NCBI GenBank assembly: GCA_038277395.1
Contig: CM076192.1
Location: forward strand, 197,907,647-197,971,646
Direction: 5' to 3'
Length of the DNA stretch: 64,000 nt
Source: Dryocosmus kuriphilus
Taxonomy: Eukaryota; Arthropoda; Insecta; Hymenoptera; Cynipidae
Positions 44,121 through 55,179 of the stretch are shown in pieces. Position numbers and translations under genes: made by a program. The notes beneath the pieces were generated by a model that searched no databases, had not been told where the DNA came from, and saw only the letters and a program-made list of their open reading frames with translations. Every line of letters begins with the position of its first letter. Within the stretch, counting starts at the first letter, position 1.

Positions 44121-44700
44121 TGTACGAAAAATTTCAAACTCTGAGTACAAATATATTCATTTTTCATACTATTTTTACACACAAACATAGAAGATATGTT
44201 TTATATAATAATATTTTAAACATAAAATTATTAAATGTCATTTTCCCTAATTTAAGTTCATTGAAAAACCCTTTGCCTTAACTTCTTTTTTAATGAATTA
44301 TATATCATTTGAATTTACATTTACATTCTCATCAGAGAAAGTATTAGTTTTGTGTAAAATTTAACCCCCGCAGTTTTCATTAAAGTTCGTTAAACACCGG
44401 TTTTGACCATTGGTTATGGTTTTGTCCATCAAAAAAGGTTTTCACAAAATCAAAAAATCCATTTCGCAGATAACTAATGCGAGATTCAAGAAAAATAGTA
44501 GCTAGTAATATTATTCCACTCAAAAGAACCTACAAATTTGCTTTTAGATATTTTTTGATAAAATGCACTGTTTTTGTTTTAACCGAGAAAACGTTATTAA
44601 AAATCCAAAATTTAAACTTCCCGCTAAATTATGCAACATACGGAAAAAACGATAATAGCAAAGTTGTTTACCTGAAAAATATTTACAAATTTGCTCGCTA
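44121..44700. other. No gene; motif family repeats
   Basis: Contains the GGTTTTCACAAAATC / GATAAAATGCAC / ATCGAGAAAACGTT motif family that also lies at 10,020-10,480 and 11,880-12,050. The plus frame 44,477-44,848 crosses this and the next repeat and is not supported as a gene. Confidence 0.5.
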
Positions 44701-45833
44701 TCGAATTTTTACAACGAAGCCACTTGTACTTCGTAATTGTAAGTTTAAGCCATTTGAGGCTAAGCTGGAGAATTTTCGTCCCAAGTCAAGATTCTTCACC
44801 CAAAATCTTCAGTTCTTTCTGAAAATCGTACAAGTTTCAATGATTTGAGGTTATGATAAGAATTACCGGAACTATCCATTGTCAATCTAACCTCAAAGGG
44901 ACCATTTTTGCACTGGAAATGCGAAGAAGTCTATTCTGAGTCATATTAGGTGATAATTTTGATTGAAAAATCCTGATTTCTGTTGAAAATTCCCAAAACA
45001 TAACCTCGAATGGCTTAAGCCGAAACGTCCGCATTTTTAGTTTCGAAACATTTAAATCTCCACCAAAAAAAATTAATTTCTTTCGGAATATTTAAGCTGA
45101 AACTAAAAAAAGATTAATTTTAAATAAAATTGTCGAATTTTCGGTTAGAAGAATGAATTTCCATTCGAAAATTTATAACTGATTAAAAAAATATGTTGTT
45201 TTAAGAAAACACTAGTTGTATTATCAACATTTTATTCTAAAAGAATGATTTTCCGTGGAATAATAATTCTCAATAACATCTGAAAATTTGAAAACAAATA
45301 AATAGTTTAAATTCCACCCAGAAAATTCTTTCTCATCCAAAAATGAAACAGCTAATTTTTGAATAAAAAAATGATTAACTTTGACCGTTAATATTTGAAT
45401 TTCCAACCAGGAAACATGACTTTTCGGGAAAAGATTAATTATTAATAAAATCCATGATTTTCCAAAAAAGAAGTCAAAGTTCCAGTTAAAGAAACGCATC
45501 AAAGTATACGAACAGACATTTCCAAAAGACTATAAGCCATATTTCTATTTTTGATTAAAAAATTTAGTTTTCAAAAAATAGTGAACTTTAAATAAAAAAA
45601 AGTTTTCAACTGAATGTGGTGAATTCTTAAACGAAAATGTAAAAGTCGACATAAAACAACGAAAAAAATTTTCAACCAAAAATATATGTTTTTTTATGGG
45701 GTTTTTTTCATTTAATCATATTCTATTATTAGTCCACATTAAAGTTATCAAAATTTTAAATACTATATATCTGAGTATCTTATTAATAAAATACTATTTA
45801 TTCTATATTGAGTTTATATAATTTTTTAATTAC

Positions 45834-45863
45834 CTCTACTCTCCGTTGGGTTAGAAGATGATC
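45834..45863 (-). CDS. 30-nt microexon-like segment a, copy 1
   Basis: On the minus strand TTTCTTCTTTCAG precedes 45,863, and GTAATT follows 45,834. Length 30. In the phase shared with the other two segments it reads SSSNPTESR, with two bases completing the previous codon. Flanking intron text is shared with segment b. Confidence 0.5.
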
Positions 45864-46556
45864 CTGAAAGAAGAAAATAAATATATTGTACTAATGAATT
45901 TTTTCAACGAACTCAATTGTACTTTCGTACTTGCAACTTTAAGGCATTTGAGGCTATATTGGAGCATTTTCGCCCCGTGTTAATACTTTTCAACCAAAAT
46001 GATCGGTTCTTTTAGAACAAAGATGGATCAGTTAATTAAATGAAAAAAGATTTATTTAGAAACCAAAATAGTTGAATTTTTAATTTAAAAAGCAGGATTT
46101 TCTGAAAATACTAACACTCTCTTAAAATTTCAAAACAGAAAAATCCTTGAATTTACGCCCAAAAAATTATTTCTCATCCAAAAATGTAACAGCTAAATTT
46201 GGAGTAAAAAAAAAAGAATAAATTTGACAGACCATAGTTGAATTTTCAACCACCAAAAAACATGAATCTTCAAAAAAAATTAGTTTTTAACAAAATCCAA
46301 GACTTTCCAAAAGAGGAGTCAAAATTTCACACCAAGCAAATCTCTTAAAGTTAACGAAAAGGTATTTCCAAAGCAATATACACAATACTTTTATTTTTGA
46401 TTTAAAAAATTTAAATTTCAACAAATTAGTGAATTTTTAATGAACAAAAATTTTCAGCTAATTATGGTTAGCAAAATTTTAAATCCTAGATTTAAGAGAA
46501 TTTTATTTGAAACTACTATTTATTTTTTATTATATTTTAAATCATGTTTTAATTAC

Positions 46557-46586
46557 CTCTCATCCCACTTGGCCGAGAAGATGATC
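46557..46586 (-). CDS. 30-nt microexon-like segment b, copy 1
   Basis: The acceptor CTTTTCTTTCAG precedes 46,586, and the donor GAG/GTAATT follows 46,557. It shares its first 11 bases (GATCATCTTCT) and both splice sites with segment a, but the middle has diverged. In the common phase it reads SSSRPSGMR. The other two frames each contain a stop in one of segments a and b, so this phase is the only one open in both. Confidence 0.5.
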
Positions 46587-47748
46587 CTGAAAGAAAAGAA
46601 TAGCGATTTTTGTTAACAAGTTTTTTTCAACGAACCGAATTGTACTTTCGTACTCGTAGGTTTAAACCATTTGAGGTTATGTAAGGGAATTTTCTCCCCA
46701 AATTAATATTTCTCTACAAAATCGTCAGTTCTTTTTGGTAAAAATTCATCTTTCTTGCGTGAAAATTTAACTACTTTGTTAAAGCTGGTGTTTTAGTACA
46801 GAAACTAAGCTGTTGCGTTGAAAACTAACTTTTAAAAAATTGAACTATTTTTGCTTGAAAACTTAATTATTTTGTTGAAATTGCAATATTTCAGCCGGTA
46901 AGGAAGCCAGTAAAGAAATACTCTCGAAACTAAAGAGTTTTTATTCTTATAAACAAACTTTTTAAATACCATCAAGAAGAATGCGTTAGTAACAGTTGCA
47001 CACTTTTAAGATATTATAGTTAAATTTTCAAAAAAATGATTAATTTTCAAGCAAAAGCAGTTGAATCAAAACGAAAAGAGAAAACTAAGGAGACGAATTT
47101 TCCACAAGATAGTTGAATTTTTAGCCGAAAGGAGACTTTTCAACAAAAATTTAAATATTTGAATGTCAAAAAAATATTTCAGTTTCTCATAAAAAAAGGA
47201 TACATCATAATAAAATAATTGTTCAATTACTATTCATCAAAGGTAAGGAAACATAAAGAACGGAAGTTTAATTTTGGACAGAAAAGGATAATTTTGAACA
47301 AAAAATACTTGATTTTTCATCTAAAGGGCATAATTTTTCAAAAAAGATTAATTCTTAACAAACTCCATGATTTTAAAAAAATGTAGTTAAAACTCCGAAC
47401 AAAAAGAATATTTGAAAGTACAGCAAAAGAAAGTTCCAGATTACTGTAAACCATATTTGTATTTTTGTTTAGGGCAATCTAATTTTTGAACGAAAAAGGG
47501 CATTTTTATTAAAAAAAAGTTTTCAAATAAATATAATGAATTCTCAAACTAAGACGTGAAATTTGACTCAAAGTAAAAAGAAAAAATTTCCAAACAAAAA
47601 TATATTTTTTATGGCGTTTAATTAATTTAGTCATATTATTATTATCCCTCATTATCGTCATAAGATATTTAAATCCTATAGTTATGTGTATTTTATTAAA
47701 TAATGGCTTTTTATTTTATTATGTAATTTGAATAATTTTTTAATAAAC

Positions 47749-47781
47749 TTGAAGGTATACTTGTTGGCGGCGACGGTGGGT
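47749..47781 (-). CDS. 33-nt microexon-like segment c, copy 1
   Basis: The acceptor CCTTTTTTCAG precedes 47,781. A donor aligned with those of segments a and b is GTTTAT after 47,749 (33 nt); an alternative, stronger-looking donor GTATAC after 47,761 gives 21 nt. In the phase of segments a and b it reads PPSPPTSIPS. Locally GC-rich against AT-rich surroundings. Both lengths are multiples of three. Confidence 0.45.
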
Positions 47782-48825
47782 CTGAAAAAAGGAAAATGGA
47801 GATGTTTTATTAACGAACTTTTTCAACGAACACAATTGTACTTACGTACACGTAAGTTTAAGCCATTTGATGTTTTGTCAGGGAATTTTCTCTTCAACTC
47901 AACATTTTCAACCAAAATCATGAGCTTACAAGTTTCGATAATTTTAGGTTATGTTAAGGAATACCGAATCTCTCTTTTAGCAATCTAACTTCAAAAAAGC
48001 CCATTTTTGGACTGGGTTTGTGAAAGTTGTCTATTTTATATTATATTAGGTGATTATATTGGTTGAAGAATCTTGATATCTGTTGAAAATTCCAACCATA
48101 ACCTTGAATGGCTTAGCCGAACAGTTCAAGTACCTAAGTTAAAAGGAAAAGCGAAGAGTTAAATTTTCAACAAAAAAGTAAATTTTTGATAAAGAACGCT
48201 TATATTCTCAACAAAAAAAATGAATTTTTAATGTAGTATTTCAGGGTTTTAACAAAGAAAATACCAATTCTTAATAAAATAGTCGAATTTTCAACTAAAA
48301 GGATGAATTCTGTTTCGAAAATTTATGACTGTCATAAACCAAAAGATACCTTTTTTTATCCAATAATAGTTGAATCATCAACCTTGAAAGAATGTTCAAC
48401 AATGCAATTGAATTCCGGCTCACGAAACACAAATTGTCAACAAAAGAATTATTTTTCCGCAAAACAGTTGAAATTTCAACCAAAGATGAACTATTAACAA
48501 AATACTTGTATTTGCAAAAAAGGTGGTTAAATTTTCAACTAAAAAGGACGAGTTCTTAACCAAGAATGGAAGAGTTAATTGAATGATAAAAAGTTAATTT
48601 AGAAATAAAAATCCTTGAACTTTTAAAAAAATCATAATTTTCCGAAAAATATTAATTCTCAAAAAATCCTAAAACATGAAAAAAAAAAAACAGTTGAAAT
48701 TCGACCCAAAAAATTATTCTTCAACCAAGAATGAAACAGCTAAATTTTGAGTAAGAAGAAAGATTAGATTTGACACAAAATATTTGAATTTTCAACCAGA
48801 AAGCATGACTTTTCAAGAAAAGATT

Positions 48826-49312
48826 CCAACTTGAATTTCAAGTCAATTTCAATTTTCCTTTATTTCTCCTTCTTTAACATTCATTTTTTAATTAAAGTAA
48901 TTTACATATATTATATTATTATGCGAACTTTATATTCATACTTTAACTTGTATTTCAAGTCCACTGCAATGATTTTTCCTTTATCTTTCCTTCTTTATTT
49001 TTCAGTTCTTTTATTTCAGAACAGATATATAAAAATTTCCTTCATCTGCCCTTCTTTATTTTTTAGAAATAAAGACATAGAGAAATTTTGATACTTTTTC
49101 TATAAGAATAAAAGGAAGTTAAAACTGACTTGAAAATCAAGTTTAAATGTAAGTATAATATAACATATATAAATTACTTTATTTCAAACATGAAAAATAA
49201 AGAACGAAGAATAAAGGAAGGACCATTGGAATGGATGCAAACTTTCCTTTATTTTTATATGAACTATTTATTATTAAAGGAAATAATTTTTCCATTATAT
49301 ATAATATTTATT

Positions 49313-49375
<63 letters not shown>

Positions 49376-49468
49376 CAACTTGAATTTCAAGTCAATTTCA
49401 ATTTTACTTTATTTTACCTTCTTTATTCTTCATTTTTTTATTTTTGAAAAGAGATATAAAAATGAAAA

Positions 49469-49505
<37 letters not shown>

Positions 49506-49560
49506 TATTTATATTTATATTCCGACTTGAATTTCAAGTCAAGGAAAATCAAAATAATTT
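48826..49560. repeat. Repeats with palindrome CTTGAATTTCAAG and (TA)n
   Basis: The near-palindrome ACTTGAATTTCAAGT occurs at about 48,829 and 49,378 and in shortened form at 48,948, 49,127 and 49,523. It is usually followed by CAATTTTCCTTTATT(T)CTCC and TTCTTTATTTTTCA. (TA)n tracts lie at 49,316-49,373 and 49,471-49,499. Frames crossing them are artefacts. The copy-2 equivalent begins at 63,517. Confidence 0.7.
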
Positions 49561-49684
49561 TGTCGAAAGCTAGGCTTTCTTTGCTTCCAAGTTCAGCTGT
49601 TCCATTTTTATATTCACTACTATTTGTAAATTCAAGGTTTGTATCAACAAATTGTCCTCGGTATAAAGCACCATTTTTGGCTGA
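49549..49684 (-). CDS. Possible coding fragment
   Basis: A minus frame with coding-like composition reads KNGALYRGQFVDTN... and ...KNGTAELGSKESLAFDK. A weak acceptor (TATCTTGTCAG) precedes it near 49,685; at the other end it runs into the CTTGAAATTCAAG repeat without a donor. Not recognised. It may be an exon remnant of the minus-strand gene whose microexons lie at 45.8-47.8 kb. Confidence 0.25.
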
Positions 49685-49869
49685 CAAGATAACCATTTTT
49701 AATTATTTTGAAAGCTTTCTTAAAATTTCACCATTGGTTGAAAATTATGTCCTTTGTACGAAAAATCCTCTTTTAGGCTTGATATTTCAACTACATTTGA
49801 TGAAAAAAAGTGTTCTTTTTTTTTGTTTAAATGTCAAATGTCACGTTTTTGTTTGAGAATATATCTCTC

Positions 49870-51140
49870 ATAGTTGAAAGTTCCAATAGTTTCTTGAAGT
49901 TCGTATTTCTCATTTAAAAATGACACTACTTCGTGGACAAATATGACTTTTGTTGATAATACAGCCATTTTTAATCAAAAATTAATTTTTGTGTGTGTTG
50001 AAAATGTGATTTTTTAAATGAAACTTTCAAATACCCTTGTTGAAAGTTACGTTTATTTTTTTCCAAAATTCAACTATTTTTCTTCAAAATTAACCCTTCT
50101 TTCAAATTAAGGCGCTTAATTTATTAGTAGGAATTCATGTATGATTTTACATTTATCTTTGGTTGAGAAATAATATTATTGGTTTGAAAGTTCCACTGTT
50201 TGCAAGAAAATAAAGATTCATCTTCCATGTGTGGGAATTCAACTGCTTGATTGGAAAATGTGTTTTTAGGTAGATAATTCAACTATTTTTGATATAAATG
50301 TAATTTTTCTTGATTCAAGTGAACTATAAAATTTTCTTTTAAAAAATCAATTTTGAAAGCTAAAAATGTAATGAAAAAGGATTAGAAATGTGAATATCCT
50401 TGTTTAATTTGCAACTGCTACATCTTTGGTCGAAAAGTTGAAGATTCACCTAGTCTGAATGAAAATCAATTTCTGAAAAATAATATTTTTTTCTTTCGCA
50501 AGTCAACTATTATGTTTCTGGATATGGATTCATCTGTTTTGTGTGAGAATTAACATTTGTAGTTAACCAGTTGAAATATGTTGTGCGATATTCAGCAGTT
50601 TTGTTACAAATTCTTTTCTAGTTGAAAATTAATTATTCTGTTTTAGAAAATTCTTCTTTTTGGGGTCAGAATTGAAATTATTAATGAAAACTCCTCTTCT
50701 TGAATTAATAGCACAACTATTTATAATTGTATATTTTGTTAAAGATTTGTCTCTTTCAGTTGAAAATTAAATTATTCCTATTTTATTCAAATATGTTCTT
50801 CTGAGTTAAAATTCAACTATTTCGTTCAAAGTTCATGTCTGTCTTTCTGAAAATTTGACATCTTTAAATTAGAAATTCAGATACTTTGATTGGAAGCTCA
50901 ACTGATACATTTTTGTGGAAAAGTTGGGAACTTAACTATTTTTTGTTGAAAGCTAAACATTTTTTCAAAATTTACGTGTTCCATTATTCACGAATATTTT
51001 TTCTTTTTTGTTAAAAATTCAACTTGTATAATTGAAATATTTTGATGAAAAACTCGAATATGCTTGTTTAAATCTAATAATTCTTGATTGAAGACTCAAC
51101 CCTTTTTTATTCAAAATTTACCTATTCCATTCTCGGTTCA
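49870..51140. other. No gene; GTTGAAAATTCAAC-type degenerate repeats
   Basis: AT-rich text dominated by words such as TTGAAAATTCAACTATTTT, the reverse orientation of the CAACCAAAAA words at 44.9-48.8 kb. It has no open frame of note. It ends where the second 14.7-kb copy begins. Confidence 0.6.
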
Positions 51141-51152
51141 ATTTTTTATCAT

Positions 51153-51800
51153 TGGAAAGGGTAGCTGTAAGACTAAAGTTACTTTTGTGACCACTAAGAG
51201 CGTGCCACTGCAAAACATTGGAAACTGGTAGGGGTGTGAATGAAAGTATTTCTGGGCCAGTCATGGGATGCCCACCGCAAATCATCGTAAATAGTTAGGG
51301 GCGTGACTTAAAGTATTTCTGTGTCCAGTCACAGAGGTTCCCCCCTCCTCACGGAAAACACTTGAAAGGGGTAGGAGTGTCATTGGAATTTTTGTTGTGC
51401 CAGTCAAATGGGTGCCTTCTCGACCAAGGGAAAACATTGTAAGGGGATAGTAGTGTGACTGAAATCATTTTGTGAGCATTCAGCTGTGTGCCTTCCCGCT
51501 TTCAACAGAACATGGGAATGGGGTAGAGGTACGACAAAAAGTAACTTTGTGACCAACTACAGGATGCTCGCTGTAAAACACTGGAAAATGTTAGTTGTGT
51601 GACTGCAAGTATTTTTGTGTCCAGGCACAGGAGTGCCTTACAGCAACCGAAAAACGTTGGAAAGGTTTAGGGGTATGACAGAAAATATTTTTGTGAACAA
51701 TCGCAGAGCCCCCCTCCCCCCGAGAAACATTGGAAATGTGTAGGGGTTTGACTGAATGTGTCTCCTGCAACAGTCGCAGGCGTGCATTTCCACTTCACAT
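51153..51800. repeat. ~76-bp minisatellite array, copy 4
   Basis: Right-hand part of the array at 36,456-37,110, repeated. One G fewer near 51,251 and one T fewer near 51,468. Confidence 0.9.
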
Positions 51801-51995
51801 TCACTAATACACATTCAACGTCCATTTTCTCGAAATTTCTCGGTCGCAGGGCAAAAACGTGTTAAAAATAAAATATGTATTTTTCGAATCACTGTAATTT
51901 TTTTCTGAGGATTTTTTGTCATTGTTATGTATTTACTGAAATTTGCGCAAAAAAACTGACATAAAAGTTTATAGTTTTTTAAATTTGTAACTTAC

Positions 51996-52431
51996 TTGAG
52001 CGATATAGATGCTGTAGAGAATCGTATTTTCCAGGTTCAATTGAATACAAGCCTGCGTTTAAGTACAGGCTGTTTGTTGGAGCTTCCGCCACCTCTTTTG
52101 AGGTCATAGGCTCAAATTTGCCGTCGTTTATGTGTACTTTCATCCGCTTTCCATGGTGATCATATAATCCTTTAAGAAACTTCATATCCTCCACTATTGC
52201 GAAAACCTCACCATCGGCTGTTGACAGTACAATATACTCTTGTACAGGCATACGTGGGTATTTGGTGCATCCTACATACATTTTAATTTTTTTATTATCA
52301 GGAAGAATGTATCTTCGAAATTCGAATCTTCGTTCCAGATTTTTCATGGGAATAAGCCGTTTGTATCCGTCTTCCAGATGGGAAGCTGCAACAGTCGCGG
52401 CAAAAAGGTCCCGGTTCCCAGACTGAGGAAT
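51996..52431 (-). CDS. 436-nt internal exon-like segment, copy 2 (intact)
   Basis: On the minus strand the acceptor CCTATTTATTCCTGCAG ends at 52,432, and the donor GTAAGTT starts at 51,995. It is open in one frame throughout: 145 codons plus one base, beginning IPQSGNRDLFAATVAASHLE and ending near YDSLQHLYRS. Blocks such as GCTKYPRMPVQEYIVLSTAD and HGKRMKVHINDGKFEPM suggest a folded, non-repetitive domain. No signal peptide or membrane segment is visible. I do not recognise the family. Starting in phase 0 and ending in phase 1, it must be an internal exon. Apart from the acidic segment 121 bases upstream, the neighbouring exons were not found. Confidence 0.6.
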
Positions 52432-52551
52432 CTGCAGGAATAAATAGGGGAATAATTTTTTGATGTACATACCTTTATGTGTATCATGAACGTGTGAGTC
52501 TTTTTAATTTTGACAACGCAATCCACCTATATGACGGGTTTAAACTCTCAC

Positions 52552-52595
52552 CTTCCAACCACCTGCACCAGCGTCCCCTCCTCATCTTCCTCCTC
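52552..52595 (-). CDS. Small acidic exon-like segment, copy 2
   Basis: Identical to 37,857-37,900. Ending at the inner donor (33 nt, 52,563-52,595) it would join the 436-nt segment in frame to give EEEDEEGTLVQ followed by IPQSGN. Confidence 0.45.
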
Positions 52596-53045
52596 CTGAG
52601 TAGAGACAAGTGTGGAAAAGAACCTCTGATTCGAGACACATCGATTGGCCTATAATATTTCTATATATAACTGAATGGTAAGTATCAGGGTTTAAATAAC
52701 TCATTAATTATTTACCACATTCAATAAATGCGTCCTTTGATTTTTTATACAGGAGCGATAAATTGCAGCCGCATCTGTTTCTAATAAATCTTACTCGCTG
52801 TTACTCTTATCTTACAGTTAATCATACTTTAAAGTTCTTCCATCCTTACGCTTCTGTAGGGCCTCCGTTTCCTTTTATCATCATTTTCTTCCCAACCAAG
52901 CCAATATCCCCACCCTAAAATCTCTCGCTCCTCTACTTTTCTCCTCTATCCTTCTGCAGCTACTCTATCTGCCACATTTGATTCACAGTTTTCAAAACTT
53001 TAACTCCGTCTCAAAATTCGTAATCAGCGACCTCGATAAACTTGT

Positions 53046-54875
53046 TTCGAACCAGACGTTTTCTACGCTTGCTTCAAATGAGGTACAGGATAAAGAGGAG
53101 GAAGAGGAGGAGGTGGACGAAGATGGGGATTATTTGAATAAAATATCCCAAATCTGTATATAGTTGGATATCTCACAAATACTTAGGGAAGACTTTGAAT
53201 TATTTTTTGCATATCTAATATTAATTCGAATCCGCCCAGCCTATCTACTTGCGAACATTTTCGGGTGCGGCCGTTATTGGTCCAAAATTAATGTTCCGTT
53301 TAATATTCAGGTCTGATGGTCCAGATCCCTACACACGTAACTTGGTAAAGAAAAGGCGCTGCTAATTCTAAAGGATTACTGTGAAGTTAATGTGTTACAA
53401 ATTTTTGGGTGTCACTGTAATGTAAAGCAACGCATGCATGAATAGATACATTCAAGAACATGGTGGATCTAGACTGACTTCAACCTAGAACCAGAACCAG
53501 GATAGGTATCTCACGATCATTTTGAGTCGGAAATAATAAACTTTGGAGCTCTCTTTGAGAAAAATTATATATTTTATTCTAACGAATGATAAATAATTTC
53601 TAACAAAATAGGTTGAATGTGGATTTTTTGCCTTCCACCATTCAGCTTAATATCCAAACAGGAAACATAAGATAATAATATTTTCGAACAAACGAAACTC
53701 TTATATATTTCAGTAAAGTAATGAAAAATGTGAAAAAAATAATTTTCTTCAACATATCCTTTTCCATTCCAATGCATGTCCCAGGTGCCGGAAACATGGC
53801 CCAAAGTTAGAGTTTTAAATCAGTCATTTCACGAAAAATACAATATTTTTTTCAAAAACATTATTCGCATAAATTCAACTTCTGATGAGCATAACATCGG
53901 AAATTTGGATAAACTTCCGAAAACGCGATATTTCGAATTGCTTTGAAACGTGATGTACAAAAGTTTCAAATTCCAAGAACTCAATTCAAAAGACTAAAAA
54001 AATTTAATGCTTCATGAGTTTATTTCAGTAAATACATAAAATTGACAAAAGATCCTCAAATACAAATTTCAGATTCTTGAAAAATACACATTTTTTTTTT
54101 AGAACTGTTTTGCTCAACACAGAGTTCATCCCTTCGTAAAACATTATAGAGGCGTAGGGGCCCGGCTGAATGTATTTTTATTCCCAGTCACAGGGGCGGC
54201 TTCCACCTAAAAACTCTGCAAAGGTTTAGAGCTGTGACTGAAAGCATTTACGTGCCTAGTTACAGACGAACATTCCCGTCCCCCTAAAAAGGTTTGAAAG
54301 TGGTTTGGGTATGAATAAAAGTATTTATGTGGCCAGTCACATTGTTATTTTTCCATTCCACCACAAAACATTGGGAAAAGGTAGAGGTGTGACTGAATAC
54401 GTTTTTGTGACCAACCACAGGGGTGCCTTCCCGCGCTCGAAAAAGACTGGAAAGGGTCATTGTGTGAGTAAAGGTATCTTCGTCACCTCTAAGGGGGTGC
54501 CCCCGTAAAGCATTTGAAATTGGTAGGGCTCCGACTGAAAGTATTTTTGTGTCCAGCAACAGAGGTGCCCACCTCCTGCTGAAAAACACTTGAAAGTGGT
54601 AGGAGTGTGATTGAAGGTATTTCTGTGCCAGTCAAAGTAGTGCCTTCTCGACTCACGCAAAACATTGGAAGGGATAGTAGTGTGACTGAAATCATTTTTC
54701 TGACCAGTCACCTGGGTGCCTTCCCGCTTCCAGTAGAACATTGGACAGGTGTAAGTGTATGACTGAAAGTATTTTTGTTACCAATCGCAGGGTGTCCCAC
54801 CGAAAAACACTGGAAATGTGTAGGGCTGTGAATGAAAGTGTTTCCGTGACTAGTCGCAGGGGTGCATTTCTACCT
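53046..54875. repeat. Composite repeat copy 4: upstream part, module and minisatellite
   Basis: Near-identical duplicate of 38,350-40,180 (module 53,385-54,110; minisatellite about 54,120-54,875). Confidence 0.9.
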
Positions 54876-55179
54876 CACATTCACTAACTATTTTTTGAAG
54901 GGCTACAATTTTGGTGTGAGGATTTTTTTGTCAATTTTATGCATCTGATGAAATAAGCACAAAAAACTAACAGGAAAGTTTATATTTTTTTGAATTTCTG
55001 GTTTTGAAGATGTCATTTGCGCACATTTTCATTATCACACTCGTAATCAGCGAGTCAAATTACATAAGTGTACAAAGTTTCAAAGGAATCCGAGGTATCT
55101 CGTTTTCGGAAGTTGAGCCGAAACTTTTGGAAATGCGACATTCTATTTTTTCCTGCTTGACCAAAGCTATTGAAATCTC

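Larger units (their letters stand above)
44706..47935. repeat. Four internal copies of a CAATTGTACTTTCGTAC tag block
   Basis: A ~110-bp block beginning like TTTTTCAACGAACTCAATTG and followed by ACTTTCGTAC, then a TTTAAGCCATTTGAGG stretch and AATTTTC(G/T)(C/T)CCC, recurs at about 44,706, 45,901, 46,627 and 47,819 (spacing about 1.2, 0.72 and 1.2 kb). The last three copies each have a microexon-like segment about 40-50 bases to the left. The intervening sequence is made of degenerate AAATTTTCAACCAAAAA words. Confidence 0.75.
36456..51152. repeat. 14.7-kb directly repeated unit, copy 1
   Basis: Every landmark in this interval recurs 14,689-14,697 bases later. Examples are the 436-nt exon-like segment, the minisatellite at 39.4 kb, the CTTAAA block at 40.5 kb, the inverted repeat at 43.1 kb and the microexons at 45.8-47.8 kb. 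The second copy starts at 51,153 with GGAAAGGGTAGCTG, within a minisatellite monomer. The differences I saw are short indels (for example one T near 37,590, one A near 37,709, the (TA)n length, 3-4 bases near 46,250 and 48,062). In the stretches I compared I noticed no substitutions. Confidence 0.95.

Noticed and set aside
44477..44848. 123-codon plus frame, duplicated at 59,166
   Set aside because: It spans two unrelated repeat families and lacks a recognisable domain; its duplicate is part of the 14.7-kb repeat.
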